Of a stretch of 64,000 nucleotides of DNA, positions 1-9,332 are shown piece by piece; position 1 is the stretch's first letter, and every line of letters begins with the position of its first letter. Source of the DNA: Siderastrea radians. Lineage: Eukaryota > Cnidaria > Anthozoa > Scleractinia > Rhizangiidae. A program made the position numbers and the translations under genes. The stretch lies in contig OZ024892.1 of assembly GCA_964017195.1 (NCBI GenBank), forward strand, positions 16,108,071-16,172,070. Reading direction: 5' to 3'. The notes under the pieces were generated by a model, which worked only from the letters and a program-made list of their open reading frames with translations, did not search any database and was not told the origin of the DNA.

Positions 1-44
1 TGCTCGCTGCTCGCAAGACAAATTCGATCATTGCTCGTGCTCGC

Positions 45-1757
45 ACAGGCAGCCCAAGCTAAGGTTGAGAGCTGCGCATAAATTAGACTGTGTTTTCCAC
101 GCTATGCATAATAATGACATCGGCAACATTTAAGAGTTTGTATGGAAACGATACAAAACGTCTCAAATTGCCACAAATCAGAAAGAAGTCGAAATAAAAA
201 AGATTTGTCTTATTTCATTGTTTTATTGGTCATTATTGGAGGGCTTCCTGGGCTGGTTTGAAGCTTTTTGGGCGAGAAATTGAGGTTTATATTTTTCATC
301 AGTTACTGAACGTTTAGAATTAATTAAAGGCAGGAAACAGTTTCACACTACACCTCACTTGAGGTTAGATAAATTCCATCACAATAAACGAATCGCCCTA
401 CAACTTCAAAGGTGTATTCTTGGGTCTTGCGCATACCTCTGTTCTTTCTCATGGGTTCCAGATCCTAATTTAAGCCGTCGAAAATGCCTCTTAAATACGA
501 AACTCGCCTTTCCTGGTATGCGTTTTCATTTGAAGTGCACACATGAATCATTGCGAGCCGCGTTTCGACGACAAAATATCCCTCAGCCGGGGACAGGCTG
601 AGTGAGATTGTCGACATTAGCAAACACGACACTGCGGAGTCCAGAGAGGTCGGTTTACAGAAATAGAGAAATATTAGAATGGCCGTGAAATTCACTCGCC
701 TCACTTGACTTGGAAAACCATAATTTTGTTTTAGGGACGAACTAAGAACTATCTTTTGCTGCACTCTAATCAATCCATTCGATGATTTTATGCCGAGTAT
801 TTGGCGCAAGTGATCCTGCTCTCTGCCCACAAACCAACCTCATTATTTAACTGGCCCATATATAGGGTTGTCTGCCCTAAAACAAAATATTGCTGTGACC
901 GTGGAAAATACCCACCACAATTTCCATTCCTTTGAAAACCGGTACAATTTTTTTTCTAGGTGGAAACTGCTCCTCGTCTCTGCTTCTAAATTTCGACAAC
1001 TTTTTTTTTGCGGTAAACAGGTAAATGTGACGGAACAAATCATTATGCTAATAAATTGTCGCACGAAGACATTAAAGCGTACTCTTGGCGTCAAGTGAGG
1101 CGACTACTTTTCACGGGCGTGCCGATAGTTTTCTATCAGGCCCTCAAACCGACCTCTCTGGACTCTGCAGTGTCGCCTTCTGCTTGTGGACAATCTCACT
1201 CAGCCTCTCCCCGGCTGAGGGACATTTTGTCGTCGAAACGCGGCTCGCAATGATTCATGTGTGCACTTCAAATGAAAACGCATACCAGGAAAGGCGAGTT
1301 TCGTATTTAAGAGGCATTTTCGACGACTTAAAATAGGATCTGGAACCCATGAGAAAGAACAGAGGTATGCGCAAGACCCAAGAATACACCTTTGAAGTTG
1401 TAGGGCGATTCGTTTATTGTGATGGAATTTATCTAACCTCAAGTGAGGTGCAGTGTGAAACTGTTTCCTGCCTTTAATTAATTCTAAACGTTCAGTAACT
1501 GATGAAAAATATAAACCTCAATTTCTCGCCCAAAAAGCTTCAAACCAGCCCAGGAAGCCCTCCAATAATGACCAATAAAACAATGAAATAAGACAAATCT
1601 TTTTTATTTCGACTTCTTTCTGATTTGTGGCAATTTGAGACGTTTTGTATCATTTCCATACAAACTCTTAAATGTTGCCGATGTCATTATTATGCATAGC
1701 GTGGAAAAAACAGTCTAATTTATGCACAGCTCTCAACCTTAGCTTGGGCTGCCTGTG
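45..1757. repeat. Foldback element: ~610-bp inverted arms with ~490-bp spacer
   Basis: Bases about 45-657 reappear as the reverse complement at about 1146-1757 with only scattered substitutions. The same 80-codon open frame is therefore read forward at 359-601 and backward at 1200-1442. The spacer (658-1145) is unrelated to the arms and has no convincing coding content. Outside the arms both flanks contain short TGCTCG/CTCGCA tracts. This fits a non-autonomous foldback (long-TIR) DNA element. No transposase is visible, so the superfamily cannot be named. Confidence 0.85.
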
Positions 1758-1959
1758 GTGCTCGCAAAAGAAAACGCAGTGCTCGCACGCTCGCAAATGC
1801 TCGCAAAGACCATTCGATACCTCTTCTTAGATCTTGAGTTGAGCACGCGGCGGCTTCTTCGCGGGTTTCAACGTGCTTTCCTTTCGCATTTACTTCCGTC
1901 TTTCGGGTCCGCACAGATTGATTAGTCTTACCCTTTCTTCTCGCTGAGGTCTTTAGCAT
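1720..1959 (-). CDS. Short basic ORF, copy 1 (unrecognised N-terminus or first exon)
   Basis: This reading frame starts at an ATG at 1959 and opens with a lysine/arginine-rich stretch (MLKTSARRKGKTNQ, then KTEVNAKGK). The downstream part runs into the end of the foldback repeat, so the C-terminal half is probably not native. A second copy of the start region lies at 2607-2711 in the same orientation, with matching upstream DNA. I do not recognise the family. It may be the 5' end of a duplicated gene or of a mobile element. The agreement between the two copies is the only support that this frame is coding. Confidence 0.3.
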   Translation of the reverse strand: MLKTSARRKGKTNQSVRTRKTEVNAKGKHVETREEAAACSTQDLRRGIEWSLRAFASVRALRFLLRAPQAAQAKVESCA

Positions 1960-2050
1960 TGTACAGCCGACGTGAAGTTACGAAGGTAATATTAACAGTG
2001 CATTAAGACCTGGACGAAAGTCGCTTTCCGATGAAAATATGACACCATAC
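1870..2050 (-). repeat. Direct duplication, copy A (partner at 2618-2830)
   Basis: The segment contains the ATG region of the basic ORF plus its upstream DNA, including the shared string GTACAGCCGACGTGAAGTTA and a shared block reading GACCTGGACGAAAGTCGC. Both blocks recur in the same order at 2618-2830, where copy B has a short extra stretch between them. The tRNA-derived SINE copies lie between the two duplicates. Confidence 0.7.
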
Positions 2051-2245
2051 TGATGAAGATGAAGGTGATGGAGAATACTGTGAAGAATCGTGTTAACAAT
2101 TGAAAGGGAGAACAATCATGTTAGGCGAAAGGCTCGTAGAAACGCTCGATGTAGCGGTTTGTTGTCGAGTTTGTCACCCGGACGTGACCTTCCTCGAAAA
2201 CGTAAATTTGCAAAACTTGTCTCTCGAGTAATAAAGAAGTTTTTG

Positions 2246-2326
2246 GTTCGATTCCCGTCGGGAACTCACATTTTTTCTTTGTCCCACGCTCGTGACAAAC
2301 TGAATATTCCATCTTTCTCATTTCTT
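2246..2326 (+). mobile_element. tRNA-derived SINE, 5'-truncated copy
   Basis: The copy begins inside a T-arm-like sequence (GGTTCGATTCCCGTCGG) and continues into the same 3' body (CTCACATTTTTT, then CCCACGCTCGTGACAAAC) as the fuller copy at 2453-2583. It lacks the D-arm and anticodon part, which is typical of 5' truncation. Confidence 0.6.
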
Positions 2327-2452
2327 TCCGAGCTTAAAATTTACATCTTTCTTTCTTTATCATCACACACGGTGCCTTCGACATTGCTGATCCTAGCAGT
2401 ATGCAGGACGCGTGTCACCACGAACTCAGCAAATATGGCCTCGCTCGCCACG

Positions 2453-2583
2453 AGTCTCCCAGTAGCTCAGTGGTTAGAGCGCCCGACCGGGGTACAGGAG
2501 GTCATGGGTTCGATTCCCGTTGGGGACTCACATTTTTTCGTTGTCCCACGCTCGTGACAAACTGAATATTCCGTCTTTCTCAA
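2453..2583 (+). mobile_element. tRNA-derived SINE with intact A and B boxes
   Basis: Bases 2453-2529 read as a tRNA-like head. The A box is TAGCTCAGTGGTTAGAGC and the B box is GGTTCGATTCCC, with a pairable T arm and acceptor-like ends. The anticodon stem has mismatches and position 33 is not T, so this is not a working tRNA gene. The 3' body matches the truncated copy at 2246-2326, which shows it is a repeated element. RNA polymerase III transcription from the internal boxes is expected for the class. Confidence 0.75.
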
Positions 2584-2606
2584 GAAGTTTATTGTTACCC
2601 AACTGC

Positions 2607-2711
2607 TTACATTTGTGACAGGACGTTCTCTCCTTTTGCATTTACTTTCGTCTTTTGGGTCCCGGCAGCTTGATTAGTCTTTCTCTTTTTTCTTGTTGTT
2701 CTCTTTGGCAT
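2607..2711 (-). CDS. Short basic ORF, copy 2
   Basis: This ATG-initiated 34-codon frame starts MPKRTTRKKRKTNQ and continues KTKVNAKGENV before a stop. It is the counterpart of the frame at 1959 (MLKTSARRKGKTNQ). The similarity lies in the reading frame and in the upstream DNA. Function is unknown. It could be a first exon whose splice donor I cannot place. Confidence 0.3.
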   Translation of the reverse strand: MPKRTTRKKRKTNQAAGTQKTKVNAKGENVLSQM

Positions 2712-2830
2712 TGTACAGCCGACGTGAAGTTATGAAGGTAAAATTTCCAGTGCGTTAAGACGCTTTGAACGGCACGCGTACATGGACCTGGACGAAAGTC
2801 GCTTTCCGATAAAAAATATGACACCATACT
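2618..2830 (-). repeat. Direct duplication, copy B
   Basis: Partner of 1870-2050 in the same orientation. It shares the blocks around the short basic ORF and its upstream DNA, with extra bases (AACGGCACGCGTACATG) that copy A lacks. Confidence 0.7.
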
Positions 2831-2989
2831 TTGCGGTATGTTTGCGCTAATGTTATAAGGTAATTTGAGCATTCCCTCTATCAAACCGCAGCTAATTATC
2901 CTGACATTTAGCTATAGGTGTTTTAATCTCATCAGGCCGGAAAAAAACGTGTCTCCGAATTTTATTTTTGGCGTTCATTCAAAAGTTTG

Positions 2990-3400
2990 ACCGTTAAAGG
3001 AGGTCACTCCAGAAACGGTGTATTTTTTGAAATCGCCAATAAAAAGATAACACTAAGTTGAGTTACTGACCGTGCTTTTAGCTTCTAAAGAGCATCCGAT
3101 CCCACTGAAATTCCCCTCCAAAGAAGGCCAAAATTCAACACTCGTTTTTTAGAGCCCACGGTACCCGACCGCTGGTCTCGTTGTACATTTTGACGTCACG
3201 GACAAGCGGCCAGGCTGCTAAGTACGATTCAAAATGGCAGTGCGCAGTGTTGAATTTTCGCCCTCTTTGGAGAGGAATTTCAGTGAGATCAGATGCACTT
3301 TAGAAGCTAAAACCACGGTCAGTAACTCAACTTAGTGTCACCTTTTTATTGGCGATTTCAAAAAATACACCGTTTCTCGAGTGACCTTCTCCTTTAAAGA
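2990..3400. mobile_element. Palindromic MITE
   Basis: The left arm (2990-3150) and right arm (3240-3400) are inverted copies. CCGTTAAAGGAGGTCACTCC on the left faces GAGTGACCTTCTCCTTTAAAG on the right, and the CTTAGTGT/AGTTACTGACCG blocks also match. The centre (3151-3239) is short and non-coding. No transposase is present, so the element is non-autonomous. Confidence 0.75.
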
Positions 3401-4052
3401 AAGAGAAGGGATTTTTTTTTAAACTTCAAAGTTAAACCAAGTGCAGAAAACAAACTGCCAGATAAAACAATTCTGAGACACGGTTTTTGAGACAAAGGTG
3501 TGAAGAATTCGGCGTGATGTTCATCTTACTCTCCAGACCATTTTCGAGTGGAGCTGATCCGATTTTGTGAGCGACGTACTTTTGAAAAACGTTAGCCATA
3601 TTTTCAACGTGCATAACAAAATTGCCTTTTTTTCTGTATCTAAATACGGTTTCGTATTTTTCAGTTAATAAGCTTTCAGAAAATATGTAGTTTATCAGGG
3701 TTTTTGTGAAACGCCTGACGCTCAAACGGTGATAACGCAGTGTTGTCATTTGGGGTACCCTCATACTTTAAGAAAAATTAACCTATCAACATGATCGTCG
3801 AATATGGTGCGTCAGGTTTGTTTGTATTTCCACCATCTTTTAGTACCATTTTACTGGGACAGAAGTTGCAACTCTGGTTTTAAGTTTAGTTTACAGTTGA
3901 TTCACGTCACGCGTGAACGGAAACTCCAAAATTCAAAACAAAGTGACGAGTCACGTTCTCCATATTTGGGCATTCACCTTATGTTTTCTGAGATTTGAGA
4001 GGGATTTCGAAAACTGAAAAGGAGATTCCGAATCTGTCACGAATTATTCGAA

Positions 4053-4396
4053 ATGTTCAGACCTGGTTATGTTAATGCCTTAGGTCAGAAGAACAGGCCA
4101 GGTAGGCCTCTCCACAAGGAAACGAGAAGACGAATAATTGATCGTTATTTGACTGGAGAGGGACCGACAGCGATCTCCACGGCAGCTCGTGTAACTCCTG
4201 GCGCAGTTTGTTGTATTATTCGACATCATGAAACGTTCGGTACATGTGAGGCGTTCAGTCAAGGGGGACGAGGTTATCCTTCTAAACTTTCAGACGACGT
4301 TCTAGAATCTATTGAATTGTTCAAACTAGCGAAACCTAGGATATATGGTTGGGAAATTCACGAAAGATTGTTGAGCCATAGGATGTGCAATAACAG
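4053..4396 (+). CDS. Paired-domain (PAX-like) exon, isolated and divergent
   Basis: The frame encodes most of a paired DNA-binding domain. The N-terminal part shows YVNALGQ followed by PGRPL, matching the VNGRPL turn of PAX proteins. The PAI helices follow (RRRIIDRYLTGEGPTAIS, VTPGAV). The RED subdomain then gives IELFKLAKPRIYGWEIHERL, where PAX proteins read [20 protein letters not shown]. A splice donor (CAG|GTCACC) at 4397 would end the exon within the RED part; the open frame itself runs on to 4472. The start is the first ATG, but the frame is open upstream to 3999, so an upstream acceptor is possible. No neighbouring exon (final SSINR helix or homeodomain) is visible on the + strand within several kilobases. 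It could be a PAX family exon with a long intron, a retained fragment, or a related transposase HTH. The WEI-RLL motif favours PAX. Confidence 0.65.
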
Positions 4397-4519
4397 GTCA
4401 CCAAAGGGTTTTAAATATGAGAGTTTGTATGGAGCTGAAATTCGATTGAAAATAATCGGCAGTTTTCCGTAGAAAATACCTAAAAATCAAAATAGAGTTT
4501 GAAAAACCTTACCTGTTGT

Positions 4520-4688
4520 GTTTTTGCTGTGTCTTTTCCGCTTTTCCGAGCTTCTGGAGGCCGTTTTGGACAATATTCTGTTTAACGGTCGATGCGGTCT
4601 GTCACGTACTGGCTTTGACATGATGTCGCATCGACCGTTAAACAGAAAATCGGCCAAAACGGCCTCCAGAAGCTCGGAAAAGCGGCAA

Positions 4689-4696
<8 letters not shown>
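4520..4696. repeat. Hairpin repeat (~70-bp arms)
   Basis: Arms 4520-4595 and 4629-4696 are inverted copies: CTTCTGGAGGCCGTTTTGG faces CCAAAACGGCCTCCAGAAG, and GTTTAACGGTCGATGC faces GCATCGACCGTTAAAC. It lies directly against a tetranucleotide microsatellite. Confidence 0.85.

Positions 4697-4773
<77 letters not shown>
4690..4773. repeat. (CTAA)n microsatellite
   Basis: About 21 uninterrupted units of the tetranucleotide ACTA/CTAA. Confidence 0.98.
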
Positions 4774-5770
4774 TAATAAATAAATAAAAATAAATAAAAG
4801 TACAGTAGGTAAAGGAAAGCAATAGGGGGAAACTGAATTCCCATATAAGAACTGCTTTCCTACCTAAAAGATAACTACTAATATATAAAAGATTTTATAT
4901 AAATTATAATAACGTATAATAAAAGAAGAAAAAATGTGACAAAACAATTAATTAAAAAAAAAATAAAAAAATAATAAATAAATAAATCTAGTATAATAAG
5001 GAAAAAAGTACTAACTATTTAAATAATAAATAATCTTTATCAACAGAACCCATCATTGCTTTTATAAACCGAAAGTGCTTCCATGTGCGTGCCTTTCCCT
5101 TTTTTGTTTGGTATGATTTCAAAAGACTCCGACCGTATGAGCCTTCGCAACCGCCATGTTTGTTGACAATGTGACGATCAATTCTCCAAGAGGGGATAAA
5201 GGTAATATTCGAACCACCATTTTGCACGCAGACAAGACCCGTGGAGACGAATGAAGTTTGTTTTCATGAAAACAAAGCAATATTTCAAAATAATGAACAG
5301 AACGGACAGCGGAGAACAAGAGAGGCATTTTTCAATCAAAGGAAAAGGACTACAGGAAATCATTTGAAAACTATCGTAATTAACGATAATTGACGAAACT
5401 ATCGCGATTGTTATCGATAGTTGAATCTGCGGTCAATGCATCGCTATCGGAACAATCCAATCGCAATGCATCGATAGTTCGATCTATCGTTACACTCCCA
5501 TGCTACGTTTCACTATGTACAATGTCTCATAAACTACTGAAAAAAAATATTGGCATTTGCCAACAATACACATATTACTTGTGTTAACTCCAAAGGGGAT
5601 AACTGTTTAAACGACGATTCGTAAACAGCACCTCCAACACTTGATCTTTATTACACGTTGTAAGTAAGTAGTAAGGTTGAAACTGTAACACAACAAACAA
5701 AAAATTACAAACTGAATAAAAAATAAGCCTAAATTGTAGAAAATAGGACTGACAAAAAAAAAAAAACGAC
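4774..5770. other. Non-coding AT-rich stretch
   Basis: There is no supported gene. The left part is rich in A runs and TAAATAAA tracts. Around 5380-5500 there is a cluster of short ATCGATAG/CTATCGAT palindromes. The open frames here lack motifs or plausible splice sites. Confidence 0.5.
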
Positions 5771-6117
5771 GATGACTGAATACTTACTTTGTAACGGCTA
5801 CGAAAAAGAATTACCAAAGATAGAGTTGAAGGCTGATAAACTTTATCCAACTAAGTTTTTACTGCGCTTAGCGCGACTGCCAAAGGCTAAATGCAAATAT
5901 TACTGCGAAACTACGTTGAAACGTGAAAGTAAATTATGCGTGAAAACTAACCAAAAAAGCCAGAACAAAAAGTACACTAGTGAAAAGGTGATGAGAAACT
6001 AATTAAAACGAAGCAAGTAATAACAGATACGTAACAAGAGGAAAGAAAAGAAAGGAATGTTACCTTAGACAAGAGTTTGAAAGGTCTGTCGCATTTCTGT
6101 GTAAACTCAATGTGACA

Positions 6118-6165
6118 GGGTGGTAACGAGGTATGTTTTTTCTTCGCTGATCCCATTTTTGTACG
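6118..6165 (+). repeat. Short copy of the TAACGAGGTAT / TGATCCCA repeat family
   Basis: GGTGGTAACGAGGTATGTTTT followed by CTGATCCCATTTTT matches the start of the larger copies at 10648-10770 and, inverted, at 19205-19372. Confidence 0.6.
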
Positions 6166-6271
6166 CAAATGCCGCGTGCGAGGCACTTAAATGATATATC
6201 AATATAAATAGGATCTAGGTGTTCATATTTAAAGTTCAAAACTGTCCTTAGCAAAAAACAACACGCAAAAG

Positions 6272-6580
6272 TCATCCACATGCGAAAGTTAAGTTTCGAG
6301 AAGCAAACAAAGTTTGTCTATCGGTGTCTCTAGAACTGCTGCCTTGACTTTCACTTTGGCGCTTCGAACCAAACCATTTCTCTAATTTCTCCAAATTGAA
6401 GACTTCAACGATCCCTCCGAGAGGCCAAGTGTTGCGTCGCAAATTTTCGGCGCTGAGAAGGACGATATCTCCAACTGCAAGATTTCTGCGTGGATTAGTC
6501 CACTTCAGTCTACTTTGAAGTAAGGGCAGGTATTCTCTAGACAATCTTTTCCAGAAGATGTCGGCAAGATATTGTACTTA
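6272..6580 (-). pseudogene. BEL/Pao retrotransposon relic (post-integrase DUF5641 region)
   Basis: On the minus strand this reads LADIFWKR, then [14 protein letters not shown], then RRNLAVGDIVLLSAENLRRN and WPLGGIVEVF. This is the conserved segment that follows the integrase in BEL/Pao polyproteins. The equivalent part of the full element at 25689-26100 shows the same order ([38 protein letters not shown]). Nothing upstream or downstream continues the polyprotein, so this is a truncated fossil fragment. Confidence 0.8.
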
Positions 6581-7427
6581 ATATATACCTGTTTAAAGAT
6601 GACAGTGACCGGAAAGGTTAGCTGCGGGTTGTGCAGAAAAAAAACCCTCCAATGTGTGAAGAGAGTTGGGGGTATGATATTCTCGTTTTGGTGATGATAA
6701 AGGAAAACTAAACAGCACAAAACAATAAGCATGCAATGCGTGCAGAGGGATATGGATATTAACGATATTAAACTAAAGCTAAGGTTCACCTCGGATTGAG
6801 ATCTATTGCCTGAGGCAACAGTTGTGGAAGGAAGGTAAGAATGCAATGTGTTTCCTGTTACCGCATCACCGTGCTTCTTTCTGTGGCTTGAAGCGACAGG
6901 TATACTCATGTTTTAAGTGATACAAACGACTAAAACAAAAATAGCTATGCAGTGTATCCATGTGTTTGAAGACTGCAGAGGAAGGCAACCTCTTTCTCGG
7001 AGAAGAGGCCCTGGGAAGGTTGAGAGAAAGTTTCTTTTCACGCGTAAGCGTTGTCTAACGCCGGACTTCCATCTCCTCCGTTCAAAGGGGAGATGTTAGT
7101 AAAAGTGAAAGTTTGTATAGAATTTTCCTTACTATCTGCTTAAACTTTGGCCAGAACTTGAGACCCCTCTCCGTAATAGCGAGGTGTCCATAGGAGGGAT
7201 GTATTGACAGTTAAATGTGACCACTTTTTCCTTTTTAGGCAGAAAAGGAGCATGCCGTTAGATTAGACCTTTCACTGGTCAACAACAGGGAGGAGCAAAG
7301 GATTTTGGAACTCTCACATGTACTCCATCTCGTGCTCGTACTCCAACTTGTAGTTACCTAATCTCAAGAAATTGTGCAAGTGATGTAAATACAAATAGCT
7401 GTTAAAATCGTTCACTCGCTGTCACAG
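6581..7427. other. No gene recognised
   Basis: Short frames only. If the methionine synthase locus is complete, this would be intron sequence upstream of its exon at 7428. I could not find the preceding MTR exon here. Confidence 0.4.
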
Positions 7428-8204
7428 GTTTGAAGAGGAAGTGGATGACTATAGTGTAATAATGGTGAAGGCGCTTGCTATCCGTTTAGCTGAGGTAAGT
7501 ATTCTGATTGGTTGGTGCTGTTTGCACGAGATTTTTGGACCAACTACAAACTAAGGGAACACAATCAAATACGCTATACCTTTGACAGAATTTCTGGTGT
7601 TTTTGATGTTAAGAACTTAAACCGTCCAAAACCCCAGAAAAGTTGGAAGCTTAAAAAAAGGTCAATGGTTTGTTATTAATTGAGATTTTTGTGCGTTGAT
7701 AATTGGTGAAGCAAAAATCAAATGTCGTTTCTTCAACAATGTAGAGCGAATAATCTACTGGCTCACCAGGGACCTCGTTTTGAATTTGTTCGCACATCAC
7801 CGAAAGACTGTCGGCTTTTTCCAAATTAGTTTTTTTTAGTGTTAATTGGTATTTTAGGTGATGTAGTATTCCGTCTTAGTGCTGAATGCGTCAGTTAAAA
7901 TTGCTCTTCACGCAGAAATCGGATTGCAGTGTTTTAATTAAATCCTCTTTTTCTGTGTACCAGGCTTTTGCCGAGCAGCTTCACGAACGCGTACGCAAAG
8001 ACTTATGGGGCTACTGCAGCGATGAGATACTGGACGCTAAAGATTTGCACATAATCAAGTACCAGGTAATGTTGTTTCATTTAATTGTTTAACTAGCCCC
8101 GGAAAACGTGACTTAGGTCTGAAAAGTACTTCTGATTGGTTTGCAGTTGAATACAAATAGAGAGTCTATGCGTATTTAAACTAATAATAATAATAATAAT
8201 AATA

Positions 8205-8240
<36 letters not shown>

Positions 8241-9332
8241 TATTTATACAGGGTAACCACTTCAGTTATGCAACTGCTACAGTGTGGGCCCTGTGAAATA
8301 ACAAATGAATTAATAAGAACATAATAAGATATAAAAATAGAAAACGGACGTAGATGTGGTTGATTCTAAAACAGTAGGAAGTTAGAAAAGGCTAAAAATG
8401 CTAAAAATTATGAGTTAAAAATAACTTAGAAATTTCTAACTTAATCTTATCAATAAAAAGGTTCTTGCTGAATCTAGTAGTATGTGAATGGATACCACAG
8501 CGTCTAATGTTAAAATAGCCCTTGAATAAATCGGGAACAACCCCTTAATAACATCGCGTGTTCTGTTTTCTTAATTTTGAATTTTGCTCCGGGAAAAAAC
8601 AAAGTTACTGTTTAAAGGAGCTCCTGAGATAAGCAAAACGTGTAAATTTGCAAGGGTTATTTACCTGAGTAAGGGAGTAAGGTGAATATTCTGCAAAATC
8701 TTGAATGGCGGTAGAGATTCCTTCTAAAAGTTAATTTCTTCAAAGTAATTCAGTTTAACTAGAAATTACAATCGACATGAGAAGATTTTCAATGACAGTT
8801 TACACGATAGTGTTATTTGCGATCCCCTGTTTGATCCCCTGTCCCTTTTATTTCCCAGGGTATTCGACCAGCCCCAGGCTACCCGAGTCAACCCGACCAC
8901 ACAGAGAAGCTCACAATGTGGGAACTGATGAACTGTGAGAAACTCACTGGGATCAAGTTACCGGAATCGCTAGCTATGGACCCGGCTACTTCAGTGTCTG
9001 CTGTCTTCTTTGCTCCTCCTAAAGCTGTCTACTTCTCCGTTGGAAAAATATGCGATGACCAGGTACAACAATCCTTTTAGCAGCTGCTATTTAAGTCATC
9101 ATACAACGCACTTACCAGACAGAAGTAACAAAAAAGCTAATTATAATTTCGTTTCCTATTACTTGACTTTCAGGTTAAAGATTATGCTGAGCGGAAAGGA
9201 ATGTCAGTTGAAGAAATCGAGAAGTGGTGTATCCTACGACAGAGACTAGACAGCCAGACGAGATCAGTAGTGAAATATTTTGTATTTATATTTTATGCTG
9301 TACTCCTTCGCGAAATCCCTTTCGGTTCCTAA
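7428..9332 (+). CDS. MTR: Methionine synthase (cobalamin-dependent), last four exons: AdoMet-binding activation domain
   Basis: Four exons read in phase: 7428-7494, 7964-8065, 8859-9062 and 9174-9332, each with AG/GT boundaries. They encode the C-terminal reactivation domain of the enzyme that remethylates homocysteine using methyl-cobalamin and methyl-tetrahydrofolate. Recognisable parts are [12 protein letters not shown] in exon 1, [18 protein letters not shown] in exon 2, the AdoMet-binding loop [15 protein letters not shown] with ESLAMDPA in exon 3, and VGKICDDQ leading into [18 protein letters not shown] across exons 3 and 4. The catalytic homocysteine, folate and B12 modules are absent upstream within the window. 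Two oddities: exon 1 has ALAIRLAE where the family normally has ALADRLAE, and after EKW the frame departs from the usual WLGP-LSYD ending and runs 35 codons to a stop at 9330. A SYDRD-stop ending survives in another frame, ending at 9249. The locus may be a partial gene copy, or a gene with a recent terminal indel. Confidence 0.85.
8182..8237. repeat. (TAA)n microsatellite
   Basis: Near-perfect AAT/TAA repeat with one interruption (TAGTAA), inside an MTR intron. Confidence 0.97.

Noticed and set aside
359..601. 80-codon ORF repeated at 1200-1442 on the other strand
   Set aside because: The identity is a by-product of the inverted repeat arms; there are no motifs or splice support.
2453..2529. 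Functional tRNA gene
   Set aside because: The anticodon stem does not pair, and the 3' body is shared with a truncated copy at 2246.
4690..4773. CRISPR-like or telomere-like array
   Set aside because: It is a plain tetranucleotide microsatellite with no spacers.
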